DNA of 64,000 nucleotides from Todiramphus chloris collaris (GCA_025345505.1 JANVCC010000020.1:53585118-53649117), one strand, 5' to 3'. Shown: positions 25,691-38,890, counted from the stretch's first letter. Notes: generated by a model from the sequence alone, not told the origin. Numbers and translations are program-made.

Positions 25691-28600
25691 GTATTTTAAT
25701 ATTTCTGTGGAGGGTGAGAACTTGCAGAAGGAATGAAGGGTACAAAGTTGTTAGTTAGTGTTAGCTGGTACTCAACAAAGCTCCTCGCTCCACTGGTCTG
25801 TGAGAAGTTGTTGTCATTAACATGACAAATATGAGTACTGAAAGGAGAAGCCATTCCTCTTTGTCAAAACACACTTTAAATAGTGAAAGACAATTCTTAA
25901 TGAAGTGGATCATTTTAAAAAAGGATGGGGCTTTTCATTTTCCCCAAAGCTGGCACCCTGTGCCACCATCACTTGTAAAAACATGCACAGATGAAGCGAG
26001 AAGAATGTGGGTCCAGAGGCATAGTCCTAGACAGCAGCATAGATGTTGGTACTGAGCTAGCTTTAGAAACACTGACAAGAGCAGTATTTACTCACACTTC
26101 AGGCCAAACTTTATATTCCAAGTTATGAGAAAGCTGTATGTGGCAGGTGGGGGAGACAGCTGTAAGTTGATGTGGTTCTGCTTTCTAATGCTGTGTTAAT
26201 AGTAAGGATCCTGTCATTTTGCAATTACTTGACACAGAGCAAACGCTTGCATGGTGACCTGCACACTCCTGAAGCACGTACAGTGTAGTGATGGAGGCAG
26301 CATGGGAGGTACAGGCATCAGCCACATCTGAGCCTCTAGATGTTGAAGTACGTGCTTTACTCTGAGAAGTCCTGGGGACAAGACAGGTGTTTATGCACAG
26401 CATATGTGCAGACTGCTTTGCAGGGTCAAGACCTCTGTGCACATTCTGCATGTGGTGCTGATGTGACGTTAAGCTATGGAAATATTGCCAGTGACCAGAG
26501 TGAGGATGGCTCTGGCTTTGGACTTGCCATTATTTATTATAACAATAAATGTAAATGTAATGTCAGTCATCAGTGGGAGATCAGGTGGAGATAACATTGG
26601 CTCTCCCGACAGTTATCCTCCTTTCCTCAAAATACAGTTCAGAAGCTTCTTTAGCCTTGACTTATGCTGGAACTTGGTGAGAATGAACATTTTCTGATAC
26701 CAATTCCTGTACTTCAAAATCAAAATGTGAAACACGTTCTCAGGCTGAAGAGAAACAAAACCTAGCAAAGCCTTTATGTCTTTTAGATGAGACTAGTGTT
26801 TGCAAGTCCAGCCCCAATCTGCAAATTAGCCAGAATTCATTCAGGAGCATTACTGTAGGTTTTTGAAAGGACTGTAAGTTGTTCCTTCTTCAATTTTTTT
26901 TTTTTTTTTTTAATTCTCCCCAGATGCCCACATATGAAATCAATGTTTTCTGTCCTTACAGCAAGAGTGTGAGTTTCCATCAAGCCAGTTAATGAATGGG
27001 AGGCGATATTCAGTGTGTATACCAGGGGCTGCTGTCTGATCAGTGAGCTGGGGGCATTGCCTGCATTTTAGTACAAGTCATCAGGTGGCAGATTCACCAA
27101 GCAGTCTGCCAGCTGTTTAACTTCATTACAGTTTATCATTATGTCTGCCTCCTTTTTTTTTTTTTTTTATTATTTCTACATTTAATCACATAATATAATT
27201 TTTATCGGCTTGTCAGGGTGTGGGAGAGAGCAGTGGGGAATTCGTTTCACTTCCTCACAGTACATGTCTGCTTTGGTAAAATATTATGGCTAATTTATGT
27301 CTGTCCTACTTGGAAAAATAAGCTTCAAGTGAACTAATTAAGCCTGTGAGTACCAAACCATCTAATTAGTATTAACTTTTACCTGTAAAACCATGATAAG
27401 TGTCCTTACTGCAAGATACATTTCTGTATTGTTTAAAGTGCATAATGAACCAATAACTGGTATCCAGGCAGTTGTTTAAAGACGGCACCTTCCCAGCTCA
27501 AAACAGTTACTTGCTTTTGATTGAAGTGTGCTATTGTCAGTATGACAAGACCTGTCACATATGATCAGAGAGCTCATCACTAGTTCCAAAGGTATCTTCA
27601 TCTGCAGTTTGATGAATAATCAAACCAAACTGATCTTCATCCCTTATAGCTTGGCCACCAAAAAGGCAGATGACTTTCCCATGTGCCATGTGTTTGTGTT
27701 TTGGATGTGGAAATGTGTTGCAGTTTCTGTGGAGAGCTTACAGCTGGTTAACTTGTACAAGATTTTAAGCGAGTGATTAATAATGAGGTTGGAAATCAAA
27801 ATTCTAGCTATTTAACATTTATTGTGTATGCTGTGTCTGGTTTTAGGTGCTGTACTCGCAATGGAAGTACATTCTTGCACGCACATCAATCTAGAAATAA
27901 CTGCTATGACAAAAAAAAAAACCCCATCAAACAAACCAAAACCCCAGTCCTATAGGCTTCCAGGGTATCTTTGCATCCATATATACTATAACATTATGAA
28001 TTTAGGGTGATGCTGTGCATGCAGCATTGCTTGTCTTCTCATTCAGAAAATGGCTAATTTGGTACATACCAAGGTGACACTAACAGTCACCACATCTCCT
28101 TGTTCAAGAAACTACTTTGCAACAGTGATCCAAGCTTCACCGGAGATTATAATTTGCAAATAGATCATATAAATCACTTTCCCCACCTCCTCCACCAGCT
28201 CTTCTGTCTAGTGACTGCATTCAGCAAATGACATCTATCCAAGAAGGTCAGGACAAGTGCTACCAGTGGTGAGATCCCCTTCTATGGCGTTTCCAGTCCA
28301 GGTCCCCAGGGAACTGCAGCTCTGCTGATGGTTCTCCATATTACTACATTTCTCTAACAGGCTTTAGTGTCTCAAAAATTCACTCCACTCCTGACCTTCT
28401 CAGTTTTTCACAATGCCATCAAACTGGATGCTGTAACCTTTTAAAAAATGTTAACGTAGGTTAAAATCACAGATGCATTTTAGGTTTGCTTTCTCTTCTA
28501 GAAATTCCAGATTATGTCGCATATTGGAAAGGCCTGGTTTGGCTTGGAGCCATTCTGGTAGATGTCATATTGCTAAACAAGATGGGCTTAGAAATATGCC

Positions 28601-31600
28601 TAGATGTTTCCTTTTTTATTTCAAACAAATACAAGCAGTAGATTAACATTTGGCTGACCCTGGCAGCAATTGCTAAATGTAATGTTTAGAGCAATCTAAC
28701 ACTCTGCAGTCCTCCACAGTGGAACATTGTTTTCAAACAGCTTTCCAAGTTGTACAAATCATGGGCATTTCTACAACAGGAGCCTGACCTACTGACCAGC
28801 AGATTGACAGCATCCAAGCCACATGGCCAGCTGATATTATGGGGTATTTTCTTGATCCAGTTGTAAGGCAAGGTGCTCCTTTAGCTGTCTCTTTGCTTGC
28901 AAGTAGTCAATTAAAAATCATACTTTTGTATCATTTATAAAGTTTGTGTGATATACTGCCCAGAAAAGCTTTCAATGAACAGGGAAGCCCCCACCGAAAA
29001 GCATCTAAGCAAGCAATAGAGTCAAATCATGTGAGAGAAAATTAAATTTTCATGTCTCATAAATGAAATATACATCAGGGACTCTCTCTCCAGCAAGCTC
29101 CAGATTCTGTAATTTTTGGATCAGAGCTAAAGACCTAAATCATGTAGCCACAGTGGCCTGTAACACATAGGTGGTTGGTACTGCCTTGCTACAGGCCTGC
29201 AATGGTAAACAAATGGAACTAGTTTTGGAGAACTGCTATTGACAGTAAAATTCTAATTTTGCTCCAGCTCCCAGAACAGATGTACCTCAGAGTCCATAGA
29301 CTGCAATACTTAACTGCAGCTACTCAGCTGTGACCTTCAGCCTCAGGCTCACTGCAATAAAATTTTCATGCAACCATATGGAAGAATATTTTAATAGAGA
29401 TTTACTGTCAGTAACTGTCCCAAAGGAGCAAATAAGGAAGCTGTAACATATTGCGTACAGTAAATCAAGGGGACTTCAATGGAAAAACGAAACCTCCCTG
29501 AGGCAAGCATCTTTAAAATTACAGGCAACACTTTGTACAAATATGTGTACAAAGGACTAGATATGCACTCAGTTAAGCAACTCAAAATGGTTTTGATTTG
29601 AAGATATATTTATTAGAATTTATTTATTGTATTTTGTAAGTGCTAATGGGGGAGGGGTTCATCTCGCAGGGCTCACCAGCAACTGCTGTGTGAGTTTGGC
29701 TTTGTTGGACGTGATGCAAAACAGGCAAAAGTGGAGAGAGGGAGGGAGTGAGAGCGACAAGTCGGTGAGTTCGTGTGGCAAATTGCATCTCCCCACAAAC
29801 ACAACTGCAGTGGTGCTCTCTTGGCCTCTCTGACCATATTGGCAGATTTTAGTTAAGAGCAATTGACCTTTGCAATTGTTGGCTGCTTCCTTGAGCCTGG
29901 TGAAACCAGCAAGGAATGAAGGGGAAATTCCTGCTGGAGTTCTCAGTAGAAGGCAGAAGACACAAATGCCGTAGCTTTGGAAGCATGTCAGAGCTGTTCC
30001 TTGTTGACAGTCCTCTGAGGACACTAATGTGGGTAGACCAAATCTGAAAAGCACAAATGGGCAGAGGTCCGTTCATTTGTAGGTGTTTAGAGACTTAAGA
30101 ATTTGCCTTTTAGGGCTTCATTCTCTTCCTTTTCCACTGAAGGTCCTTTTTCAGGAATTTCTGCAACTGGATAAAGGGAAATGGGAATCTGAATTTCCCC
30201 TTTCCTCTCACGCTGCACACACACTGCTTTTGTTCCTGTAATGAAGTTAATAAAATGACAAGGCAATAAATCAGGAACAAGTGGATTAAATGCTCATGGA
30301 GGTAAGACCAAGTTTTCCTTTATAATATTCAGTAGTAAGCCTCACGTAAAGAACAGCCTACCTGAGAACATAAAGGTATATATATTAAATGCATTGAATC
30401 GTGAAGTATGATGAAAGAAACCCGGGAAAAAAAGTAGCCAAGTGGCAGGATACGAATCTGTCTTTCTGAAAGAATGTTACAAGCCATCAAAAAGCATCTT
30501 TTATGTGGTTCCTTGTCTCCAGCTCTGTGGTGAGCTCTGGTTACAAGGTGATCGCAGCTGTGAAAGGCAGAACTAGTGCAGGATCCTTGGATTCTAAGTG
30601 AGATTTACTACAGCTCCTCTTTCCCGCTTAGTCGTTTCTGGATATTTGCAACAGTGATCTGAGCTAGATCAGATTGTTTTGCCTAAAATTCTAGCTCCAA
30701 AACCTCATACCCAAACTCTCACTTTTCACACAAAATATTTTGGAGAGACAGGAGTGCAAATCTTAGTTTGAATTGTCCTTTCTTTGCCCTAAAGTAAAAA
30801 AAAAAAAAAAAAAAGACAGATGTTATTCTTCATTTGGGTAAATCTTTGAGGGCTGAGGGCTTAAGTAGTGTCCTATGCTCACGATGGCTGCAGGGACATG
30901 CAGCTCTTGATGCAGCAGTGCTCTCCAAGCATGGGGTAGCAGGGAGCATTAATGTCCACTGCTTTGGGTGGGTGAGCAGGAGAAGCAGCGGGGGCATATC
31001 TCAATGTAAAACTGAAGAAGAGTTACAGACATGCTATAAATCTGTGTGCAGTTTTGGTGGCTAGGCAAATGTTGCAGGAGAGAATGAGGAAAAGTGAATC
31101 AAACCAAGATACTCTCTGTTTTTCCAAATAAACAGTGTAAAAGAAACTGAACTTCATCCCTGGGTCTTCCTCAATGGAGTGCTCTGCAAGGCCCTGCATT
31201 TTGACTAACTCCCTGGTCCAAAGTGGCCAGTGGAAAGTAAAAAGCACTTTAAAAAGTGACATTTAAGCCTGGACTCTGAAAACTTTTCTTCTCTGTGCTT
31301 TGTGGGATGGCTCTGGAGGCTGCTGTTCTTTCAGTAACATAGTTCCAGCAGACCTTTAAGACTCTAAACAGCTATTTCAAAGGAGGGACAGGTTTTAACT
31401 TATGCCTATGATGGATAGCAATTAGAGTTTTTTTAAAAAAGTTGGTTTTACAAGAAGCATTTTTAAAGTTTAGGTTTCTGCCATCTCTTTTTTCATACTT
31501 TGCAAGTATTTAATTTCTGTGCTAAAATAGGAGGGGAAATCATAGGAAGCAGATCTGTGAACCCCTCCTTTGCTCCTCACATGTAATCTTATCTCCAAGA

Positions 31601-31959
31601 AATGCTCCCTTTCCCTGAGTTTAAGCACTTTTATTTCACTGTGCGCTTGCTGTCCTGTGAAAAGTCAGCTACAGGAATGTTTGAAAAGGCAGGCAAAAAG
31701 TATCTTTTAATGACTGTCTCCCACAGACAAAGATCTGTGAATAGTTACTGGTTTTGTTTTGATTCTTTTGTTGTTGTTATTTGATATTAATATTAGCCCT
31801 AGTATCAGAATTGGACTAGCCTAAGGAATCTATAGGATTTTTTCCCCTTTGCCTGTGTGTCCTTGTTTCCATCTTGAAATACTCTGTTCAAACAGTACCC
31901 AAATGAGAGGATTATAAAAAATTTTGTTTTGTTGATCCACTGTTGACAGAGGCTTTTGA
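25691..31959. other. A+T-rich non-coding DNA with poly-T/poly-A tracts, no gene seen
   Basis: T20 at 26894-26913, T16 at 27153-27168, A10 at 27911-27920 followed by CCCC-rich text, and A19 at 30796-30814. A phrase at 29470-29500 (GACTTCAATGGAAAAACG) may be a relic of a palindromic element. The purine-rich run at 29720-29770 ends in a donor-like TCG|GTGAGT. Open frames (for example minus 29659-30054, 131 codons) lack motifs. No gene, RNA gene or dated repeat copy can be supported. Confidence 0.5.
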
Positions 31960-32250
31960 GGAGAGACAAATCACCGACAGTCTCGGAGCATCGCAGAGAT
32001 TGTCTCTTCTTAGCTCAGTACCATTTAATCACCTGCAGGCATCCCAATTACCATAAGCAGAATTACTATCCCAATTAAGCAGCAGTCCTTGCCACTTGGT
32101 GTCATTAGGCTTAATTTGCTTCCTTGGGAAGTGTCCTGATTAAGTTGATTACCTGATTAAGTGGGTGTACTCTATATGATGGGCCTGATGCATCAGTGCT
32201 TTATGCCAGTTCTGCTTGTTGATTAAAGTGCTGTTATGGCAGCATAGAAA
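31960..32250. promoter_or_regulatory. Candidate enhancer: dense homeodomain-site cluster
   Basis: At least ten TAAT/ATTA cores lie in about 200 bp. They include TTTAATC beside CACCTGCAGG (E-box type) at 32024-32039, CCCAATTACC at 32043, CCCAATTAAGCAG at 32070, CATTAGGCTTAATTT near 32103, three GATTA sites in 26 bp at 32136-32161, and GATTAAAG at 32221. A perfect palindrome CTGATGCATCAG sits at 32185-32196. The block is repeat-free. Its texture is that of a deeply conserved developmental enhancer bound by homeodomain proteins. The motifs are seen directly; enhancer activity and conservation are inferred. Confidence 0.45.
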
Positions 32251-34214
32251 TAGAGCAATGCCAAGGTGAATCTGGTCCGGTGCTTTTAGCTGTCATTGTC
32301 CAAGCTTGCAAAACATTTTGCATTTTTATCAGGAAGTCACTGGCCACAAATCATTCCTAGGTTTAATTCACCAGTTTTGGAGGAAATGAAATCAGGGTGA
32401 AATTGGACAGTTGTTTTGGTTCTAAGAACAAAAATGTGAAATCGGCTGTGTGCAACAGGGATGGCTGACATGGTGAAAATGGACTCAAGAAATGCAAAAT
32501 AGGAATATTTAGAACTTAAAGGGGGGGGGTGTGTGTGTGTGTGTGTGGAATAATTTAGCAGCTCAGGTTGCTAGTATTTTGCCCTGGTTTTCCATACTGG
32601 AAAATATTGGTGTAGCGTATTAGCCCATTTCAACCATGAGCTAGAAAACTGCTGAGAATACAGTTGCAATTATGTTTTTAAAGTCTTTTTATATCTGTTT
32701 TCATTTCTTGGCTACCTCTGGGTCTAACACAGAACATCAGAATATTAGGAGATATAATTCATTCATTGGTTGACATCATCAAAGGCAGTGATATCATAGT
32801 TAGGCACGACAAGAAAAAAAAAAAAACATTATTTCTGGCCCAGCCAGAAGTAAGAGAGCTCAGAAGTAAAACTAGTATAGCAAAGCCTAGGAAGATTTTC
32901 TTTTTTATTTCTATTTTAGGAATAAAAAATGTGGGATACTTCTTCAGTGTTCCATCTTGTGATAAAATTTTGACAAATGTCAGTACTCAAAATTTGCAGG
33001 TTAGTCTTTGAGCATTAATTCCATACATAAATAGTACTTGTAATAGCATCCATCTCGCTTACCTTTGGATCTATGTAGAGATGTCGTGTCTAGACTTCTT
33101 CAATAGCCAGGGAACAAATATGGAAGCTTCTGGGGTAAAGCTGATCTGATAGAGATGTTTGCTTTAAGATGAGGGGGTCCTGTCAATGTCCAGTATAAAG
33201 TGAGTCTCTTCACCTTGCTCAGAGGTTATTATCTATGTTGTAGACACCCAAACTTGGCAAAGTGAATCAGACCCCTGTTCTTCACTGAGGTCATGCTACT
33301 GGGCTGCAGATGTGCCCACTACATTCAGCAGAACATATTGAGAAAAGAATCTGCCCATCTGGCATGAGATGGAGGGGTAATAGCGCCACTTACTTTTATC
33401 TCTTGTCCCTTTCATCCAGAACATATTGCTGCAACCGGCAATGATATGAACATACTTGTTTTTTTTTCCTCCCATTAGATTTTCTTGGAGATCAGGAAGC
33501 AATTTTGCCTTCTGTCATGCCATTTATCTAAGGATAAAGGAGGAGGGATGCAAACCTGCATTAAACTATCTTTGCTAACAGAAATCAGTTGTCCAGCAAT
33601 ATCTGTTCAATGCATCCAGCTGATGGAAGAGATACAGCACAAACTAACCTTAATGCTATATTTTCCAGGCTGTTTGCCAGCTTCTATCCATCTTATGGTA
33701 CAAAAGGGGGTCTGTACAGTCAAAGACCAGAAGAAGGCTTGCTCAAAGGGCTAATTAGAGTGGTCAGGTTAGGTGCTTTGAAAGCCTAAATGTGATGGAC
33801 ATTCTCCATTTAAAAGATTCTTAAACCAGTACACAACTGTTGTACTACCTGTGTCTTTCCTTCTTATCTATCTCTCTCTAAAATCATTCACCCCTAAATA
33901 GTCCTATATAAAGACTATTTAGGGAATGGGGAGGTTTTGGCCGGATCCCACCAGAACAACCTTTTCTTTGGTGTTTATGATAGCTTCTTCAAAGCAGGTA
34001 TTCTGTCCCAGCACAAGAAGCAAAAATACTGTTTTGGACAGCAGTGTCCAAAAATGTGTTTTGAGCACATGAACCTGTGAGAGAGATGTGCGTATCATTT
34101 ACCAAACAACGTTTCAATCTCCTTCAGATAATTCAACCCACCCCTTGTTTCCATCAGGAAGGCAAAAAGTCTGAGGTGAGGAAATTATTCTGAACCTCAT
34201 TTGTAAGCACTTGT
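32251..34214. other. Non-coding DNA, no gene seen
   Basis: Apart from the G9(TG)9 tract it contains ordinary A+T-rich sequence. Open frames at 32766-33011, 33485-33754 and minus 33296-33502 are short and featureless. No repeat family is recognised. Confidence 0.5.
32521..32548. repeat. G9(TG)9 microsatellite
   Basis: Nine G followed by nine TG units and one more G. A potentially polymorphic, slippage-prone dinucleotide repeat that could adopt Z-DNA. Confidence 0.95.
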
Positions 34215-34285
34215 GGGCCAGATTGGAAACTAGGAAACCCTGTTATGGAGTTAGGCTGATATAGAACAGCTGGAGAATCTGGCCC
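34215..34285. mobile_element. 71-bp inverted-repeat (MITE-like) element
   Basis: The element begins GGGCCAGATT and ends AATCTGGCCC, a perfect 10-bp terminal inverted repeat. GGGCCAGAT-type ends are, from memory, typical of short non-autonomous elements common in turtles, crocodilians and birds. The interior is A+T-rich with no coding capacity. I see no clear target-site duplication beyond a shared TTGT, so the transposition mechanism is unassigned. Confidence 0.55.
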
Positions 34286-35334
34286 TTTGTACCAAAATGC
34301 TCTATCTAGGTACATTCAGCTCTTGTGACCTGACCATGTGCAGTACGTTATTTCCTCTATTTTTTTGCAATCTGGCAAGAAACTGTAGTGCCCTGAAAGG
34401 TTACAGATGTGGCTGTAAAGTTTGCGTGGATACTCACTCAGCTACATGCGTCACAGCTACGCAAGCCTGACTCCTCCTTGGAGTCATGTAAAGAAGGGGC
34501 GAAGCTATCAGTGAATGTGTCTTTAAAATAAGAACATAAACATGCACCTCAGCATAAGAATACTCAGGCTAAGTAATCTGAGCGAGTGGGACATATTCTG
34601 TAGCCAAATATGAATATGGAACTGTTTCCTGCTTGCATTTCCGTATCCTGCCTTTGGCTGCTCAGCCTGAATGAGCAGGCTAGATTTTCAGTGCAAGTCT
34701 GCAAGGAGGCTCAGCCTCTTGTAGGTTTTGCCACACATGCCTTAGCTTGGCTTTTGCTAAGTGTTAAGCATAAACTATTCTGCCTCTTTGTTCCTTGCTC
34801 CTGAAGGTATGATCCATTTCCACAGATGTCAGCAAAGATATTCCTATTTATGTCAGAGTGGCATGGCAGCGACAGGCATAAGTTGCCCCTGTGGCTCTTC
34901 TGAGTGTGTCTGCTCCCTGAATAATGAGTGATCTGTTCCTTGTTCCCTGAATGTGCCACATGTTCAAGGTCTGTTGTTTAGTTTTGACTGGCCAAACAGG
35001 CTATGAAGTGTCACTTCTCTTTGACTGGATAAACATAGCATTTAGGAGCAAGCATTTAGTTTGAATATTCATAGCAAATATGCTTAAAACACTTTCCAAG
35101 ACAGTTCTTCAGTACTTTCATTCTGCATACACTGTTGCCAACAAACTTGTTCACTAGAATGCTGACAGGAGGAAAACACAGAAAAGGTGAAAACATTAAT
35201 TAATTAATTAAAGTATTAAGTAAAGTTAATCCAATTCCTTTAAAACTCAAATGAATGAATAAGTATTGCTGTAAAGTATTTGCAATAACCTTCCAGATGT
35301 CTACCTTAGACTTTGGATAAATTTGGCTCAGAAG

Positions 35335-35337
<3 letters not shown>
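34286..35337. other. Non-coding DNA, no gene seen
   Basis: It contains an (ATTA)n tract at 35195-35212 (ATTAATTAATTAATTAA). The frames at 34610-34804 (plus) and 34711-34959 (minus) overlap and are featureless. Confidence 0.5.

Positions 35338-35377
<40 letters not shown>
35338..35377. repeat. T40 homopolymer abutting the assembly gap
   Basis: Forty uninterrupted T directly before the N-run. Such a tract is a likely cause of the assembly break, and its true length is unknown. Confidence 0.95.
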
Positions 35378-35477
35378 NNNNNNNNNNNNNNNNNNNNNNN
35401 NNNNNNNNNNNNNNNNNNNNNNNNNNNNNNNNNNNNNNNNNNNNNNNNNNNNNNNNNNNNNNNNNNNNNNNNNNNNN
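35378..35477. other. Assembly gap, exactly 100 N
   Basis: A run of exactly 100 N, the usual placeholder for a gap of unknown size. Nothing can be said about the missing sequence, and the frame that runs across it at 35323-35526 is meaningless. Confidence 0.98.
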
Positions 35478-35569
35478 CTATTATAAAAAAAATAATATAA
35501 ATATATTGTATTTAGAGTATTTGTAAAAAGGGTAGAGTTATATGTTTTTTAATTTTTAAAATTCTTTCA

Positions 35570-35604
<35 letters not shown>
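35478..35604. repeat. Very A+T-rich segment ending in a T31 homopolymer
   Basis: About 95 bp of almost pure A/T text after the gap (TTATAAAAAAAATAATATAA), then 31 T at 35574-35604. Together with the T40 tract this makes a T-rich low-complexity island around the gap. Base accuracy here may be poor. Confidence 0.85.
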
Positions 35605-35605
<1 letters not shown>

Positions 35606-38600
35606 GTAGATTTTGCTTCTTTATTAAAGTTTAGGACTACATTTTACAACCAAAAATAAAAAGCAGTATTTAATCTCATACAATCTTTCGTAGCCGATAC
35701 AGGAAAAAAAGTGTGCTAATATATCATGCTTTCCAGAAGTGTTGGTACCTTAGAACTGGGAATACGTCTGACACCCCCCACCCCCCGCTTCCCCCAAATT
35801 CATTACTTCCCTGCATTTTGTGGGGTAGGAGTTTTAGGTTTGTAGATGTGTATTACTACAGCTTTCAGTGAGATAACCAGAATCCTCTGTACTCTGTCAT
35901 GTATTTGTAAGATGGGATAAATCATCAGGATGTGTCTGGGAGATTTCCACCATTACAGACCTCAGAAACCTCATGAGAGGAGCTCATCTCCCAGAGTTCT
36001 TGTCTTGCTGAGGTCAAAATCTTGTAGGAACATTGCTATTCTAAAGAATTAAATGTGAACCTGATGTTAGCACTGATTTAATCTTGCTCATAAACTTCAG
36101 ACTTGAGCCAAAACCTCTCTACATGCAGATAGCAGGAATGACAGCTTGGTGGATCTGAAACTCTAAGCGTTGTGTACAATTGGGATTGCTAAGCAAAATG
36201 AGAAATATGTAGAACCTTGGATAGTCCTGTAAGGATACATAAACCCTTCACAGGCTTGTCAGATGAAGAGCAAATACGGTTTTATGTGTTAGGATGAAGG
36301 AAACTGGAACCTACCAATGAAGGTTAGGAAACCTCTTATGTTTTCTCCAATGAATTGCATGCCTGCATAAGCCAAGAGGATTCAAAATGGATGTTCTTCA
36401 TGCCAGGAGCTGTAGCCTTCAGAGAGTGCAAGTGGTTCTGGGAGAACCCTGAAAAAAAAGAATGAGACATTCAGGAAATAAAGGATATTTTTAGGGATTT
36501 TTGTTCTTGTTCTTTATTTGTTATAGTTAAAGGAAATTAAACCAAAGCCCTAGCTTGATGTCTCCTCATGGATTAGTCTGTGCTAATTACTGCTATTAAT
36601 AGAACTGTGAGCACTCAAGGTCCCAAACATGTAAAGGCTTGTGCATCTATTTTCCATGCCTATTGAATCCAGAACTGTCAGAGAGCTGCCTACAAAGTTA
36701 AAAGTACATGTCTTTGCAGGATTTGGGCATGAAAAGGGGTTTGGAATTGTTTTAAGAGCCCAAACAAAACAAGAGCTGGTGGAAAACATAAAAGTAATTC
36801 TCTTCATTCAAACATGATTCCTGATCATTTGCTATCGTTGAGGATCTCCAGATAAGCTTTGTACAGGGGAAAGTAGTAAGGAATCATGAGTGAATGACAA
36901 AATCAAAGGCAGGAAAGAAAAATGACCTCCTTGTTGATGATAAGTATCAGTTCTGTTCTGTTTCCTCTGCATTGGCTTCATCCAAAGCCTGCTGTAATCA
37001 ATAATATCTTTCTCTTGACTTCAAAGCATTTTGGGTGAAAGCCTGTTGCTACACATGGTTGTTTTCAACTGTGAGTCTCTGAGGACATCTGTAGCTGAAG
37101 TACAGCAGTCCTGGACCTTGTGCTGCGCATGGTGTCCTGCAAAGGTCCTAGCCCAGGTCTGCAACCAATGTAGCCGCATGGTTGCATTGTGACTCCAAAG
37201 CTGCACTATTCTGCAGAAACACCTGCAGATGCCATTCCCCTTGGCATCGCTTCTGGTTCAAAGGGAAAATGTACACTGAAGGGCATCTCAGGGAGCATCA
37301 ATACCACCAGCCCCTTAATAAGACATAGCTTAAGGAGGAGTTACTGTAAAAGACCAGTTGGTTTTGGCTGAACAGCCCAGCCAAGCTGGTTGGGAAGTGA
37401 TTTGTTTTCTCTTTTCTCTTAAAAACTCCCCATCACCACCCTACCAGGCACAAGCATGAACAATTGGTCATCTCCTTGGATGGCAAGGGAGAATGCGATT
37501 GGTTTTGGTAAATGCATGTTTTTCAGTTTCATATGGAAATGCTGAAGCTTTAAATTACTGCAGAAAAGAGGCTTTTCCAGAAAGAGATGGATAAGTTAAA
37601 ATGTGTATAAATACAAAGGCATTTTGTGAAAGGAAATTTAAACCTTTTTGGGAAAAAAATTCAACTGCATTTCCTTGCTGTATTTCTAACTATTGGAAAG
37701 GGAGACAGGCAACTCTGCACACTGATTCATCTGGCTGATTTTATATCTGTACATGTGGAACAAGTCTCTTTTAAGTCACTGAATAAGCTCGGAGAAAACA
37801 CATGACTTTTAGGGAGCAAAAACTGGTGGGACAGACATTATGGCTAGGTGGTGAATAAAGCAGTTATCACGGCTCCCAAGAACCAAACTTTTTAATTTTC
37901 TCCTAAAAAGTGTAGCTGAAGTGCAAAACTGAGATATTTAGGCTGTTACACTGTAGATGTTCATCTTGTGTTTTTAATAACAAACAACTAGGCTGGGATT
38001 TCCACTGAAGTCCAGGTTTGTATCTTCTCAGGCTCAATGAAAATTCCCTTTGAAAACTGTGGGGGAGGTGGGTGATAATGAGGGTCAAAGCAGGGCTGTA
38101 TCTGTGGGCCTAATGACACCGAACAATTAAAGGTAGCTGTGATACATGGAAGTATTACATAAAAGGAAAACTTAAGCAGCCAGCGCCTTTGATAGAAGGA
38201 TGCATTTTATGAGCTGTGCCCTAAAGCTTTGTCAGGAACCCACAAAGCATGAATGCAATGTTTTATGCTATTTTTCAGGTCCGGTATTTGAGAGATTGGC
38301 TTTAAGCGCAGAGGCCCCAGCTGTAGTCCTGTCCTGTTTGTCATCTTCTGGGACTGGGTGGAAAGTTAATAAGTGGATTTTTGATAGGGACAGAGAATCT
38401 AACTCTCTAACTCAGAGGTGTTTTTAATTCTTTCTCTAGCACTGAAAATACTTCCCACAAAACCTTAAAAAATATTTTATGATAAATTCAGGTGCTGCTT
38501 GGGCACGGTTATCCTTTAAGTACCAGCCCTCACGTCATGCTGTTAATTTATGTAAGACCAGGCCATCCTCTTTAAAGAGTGTGATAGTATTAAGAATAAG

Positions 38601-38677
38601 AAGCGTTACTTGTAAAGAATACTGAGGCTGCATCATGGAGCTATTCTTCCAAAACGTAATTTTTCATTAAAACTATA
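35605..38677. other. Non-coding DNA, no gene seen
   Basis: It contains a C-rich patch at 35774-35797 (ACACCCCCCACCCCCCGC). Frames at minus 36583-36807 and 37021-37206 are featureless. The CACTGAAGTCCAGG phrase near 38005 may be a decayed palindromic-element core. No gene is supported. Confidence 0.5.
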
Positions 38678-38890
38678 CAGCACTTTCTTTTCAAGGAATC
38701 ATAGAGAGCTTTAAAAGGCTAATGACATTATTGGTAGATGATCCATTTTGCAAATGGAAGACAAGGAAAAGAAAACATAATTTCCTTTAAACATAGCATA
38801 AATTCTATTACCTCAGTTATTGTCCCATAGGCAAATGGCACAGCTTTCCTAAAGCATCTGCTTTCTAGATTATATGGTACGGATTGTTCT
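38678..38890 (-). mobile_element. Ancient CORE-SINE/MIR copy, minus orientation
   Basis: On the plus strand the order of landmarks is that of a reversed MIR-type SINE: a CAGCACTTTCTTTTCAAGG end block, GAGAGCTTTAAAAGGCTAATG, TGACATTATTGG, TCCATTTTGCAAATGGAAG, AGGAAAAGAAAACATAATTTCC, then GGCAAATGGCACAGCTTTCC. The divergence is high, as expected for an amniote-wide family. SINEs of this type are tRNA-derived and non-coding. Confidence 0.5.

Noticed and set aside
35323-35526. Open frame across the assembly gap
   Set aside because: Consists of poly-Phe from T-runs and unknown residues from N.
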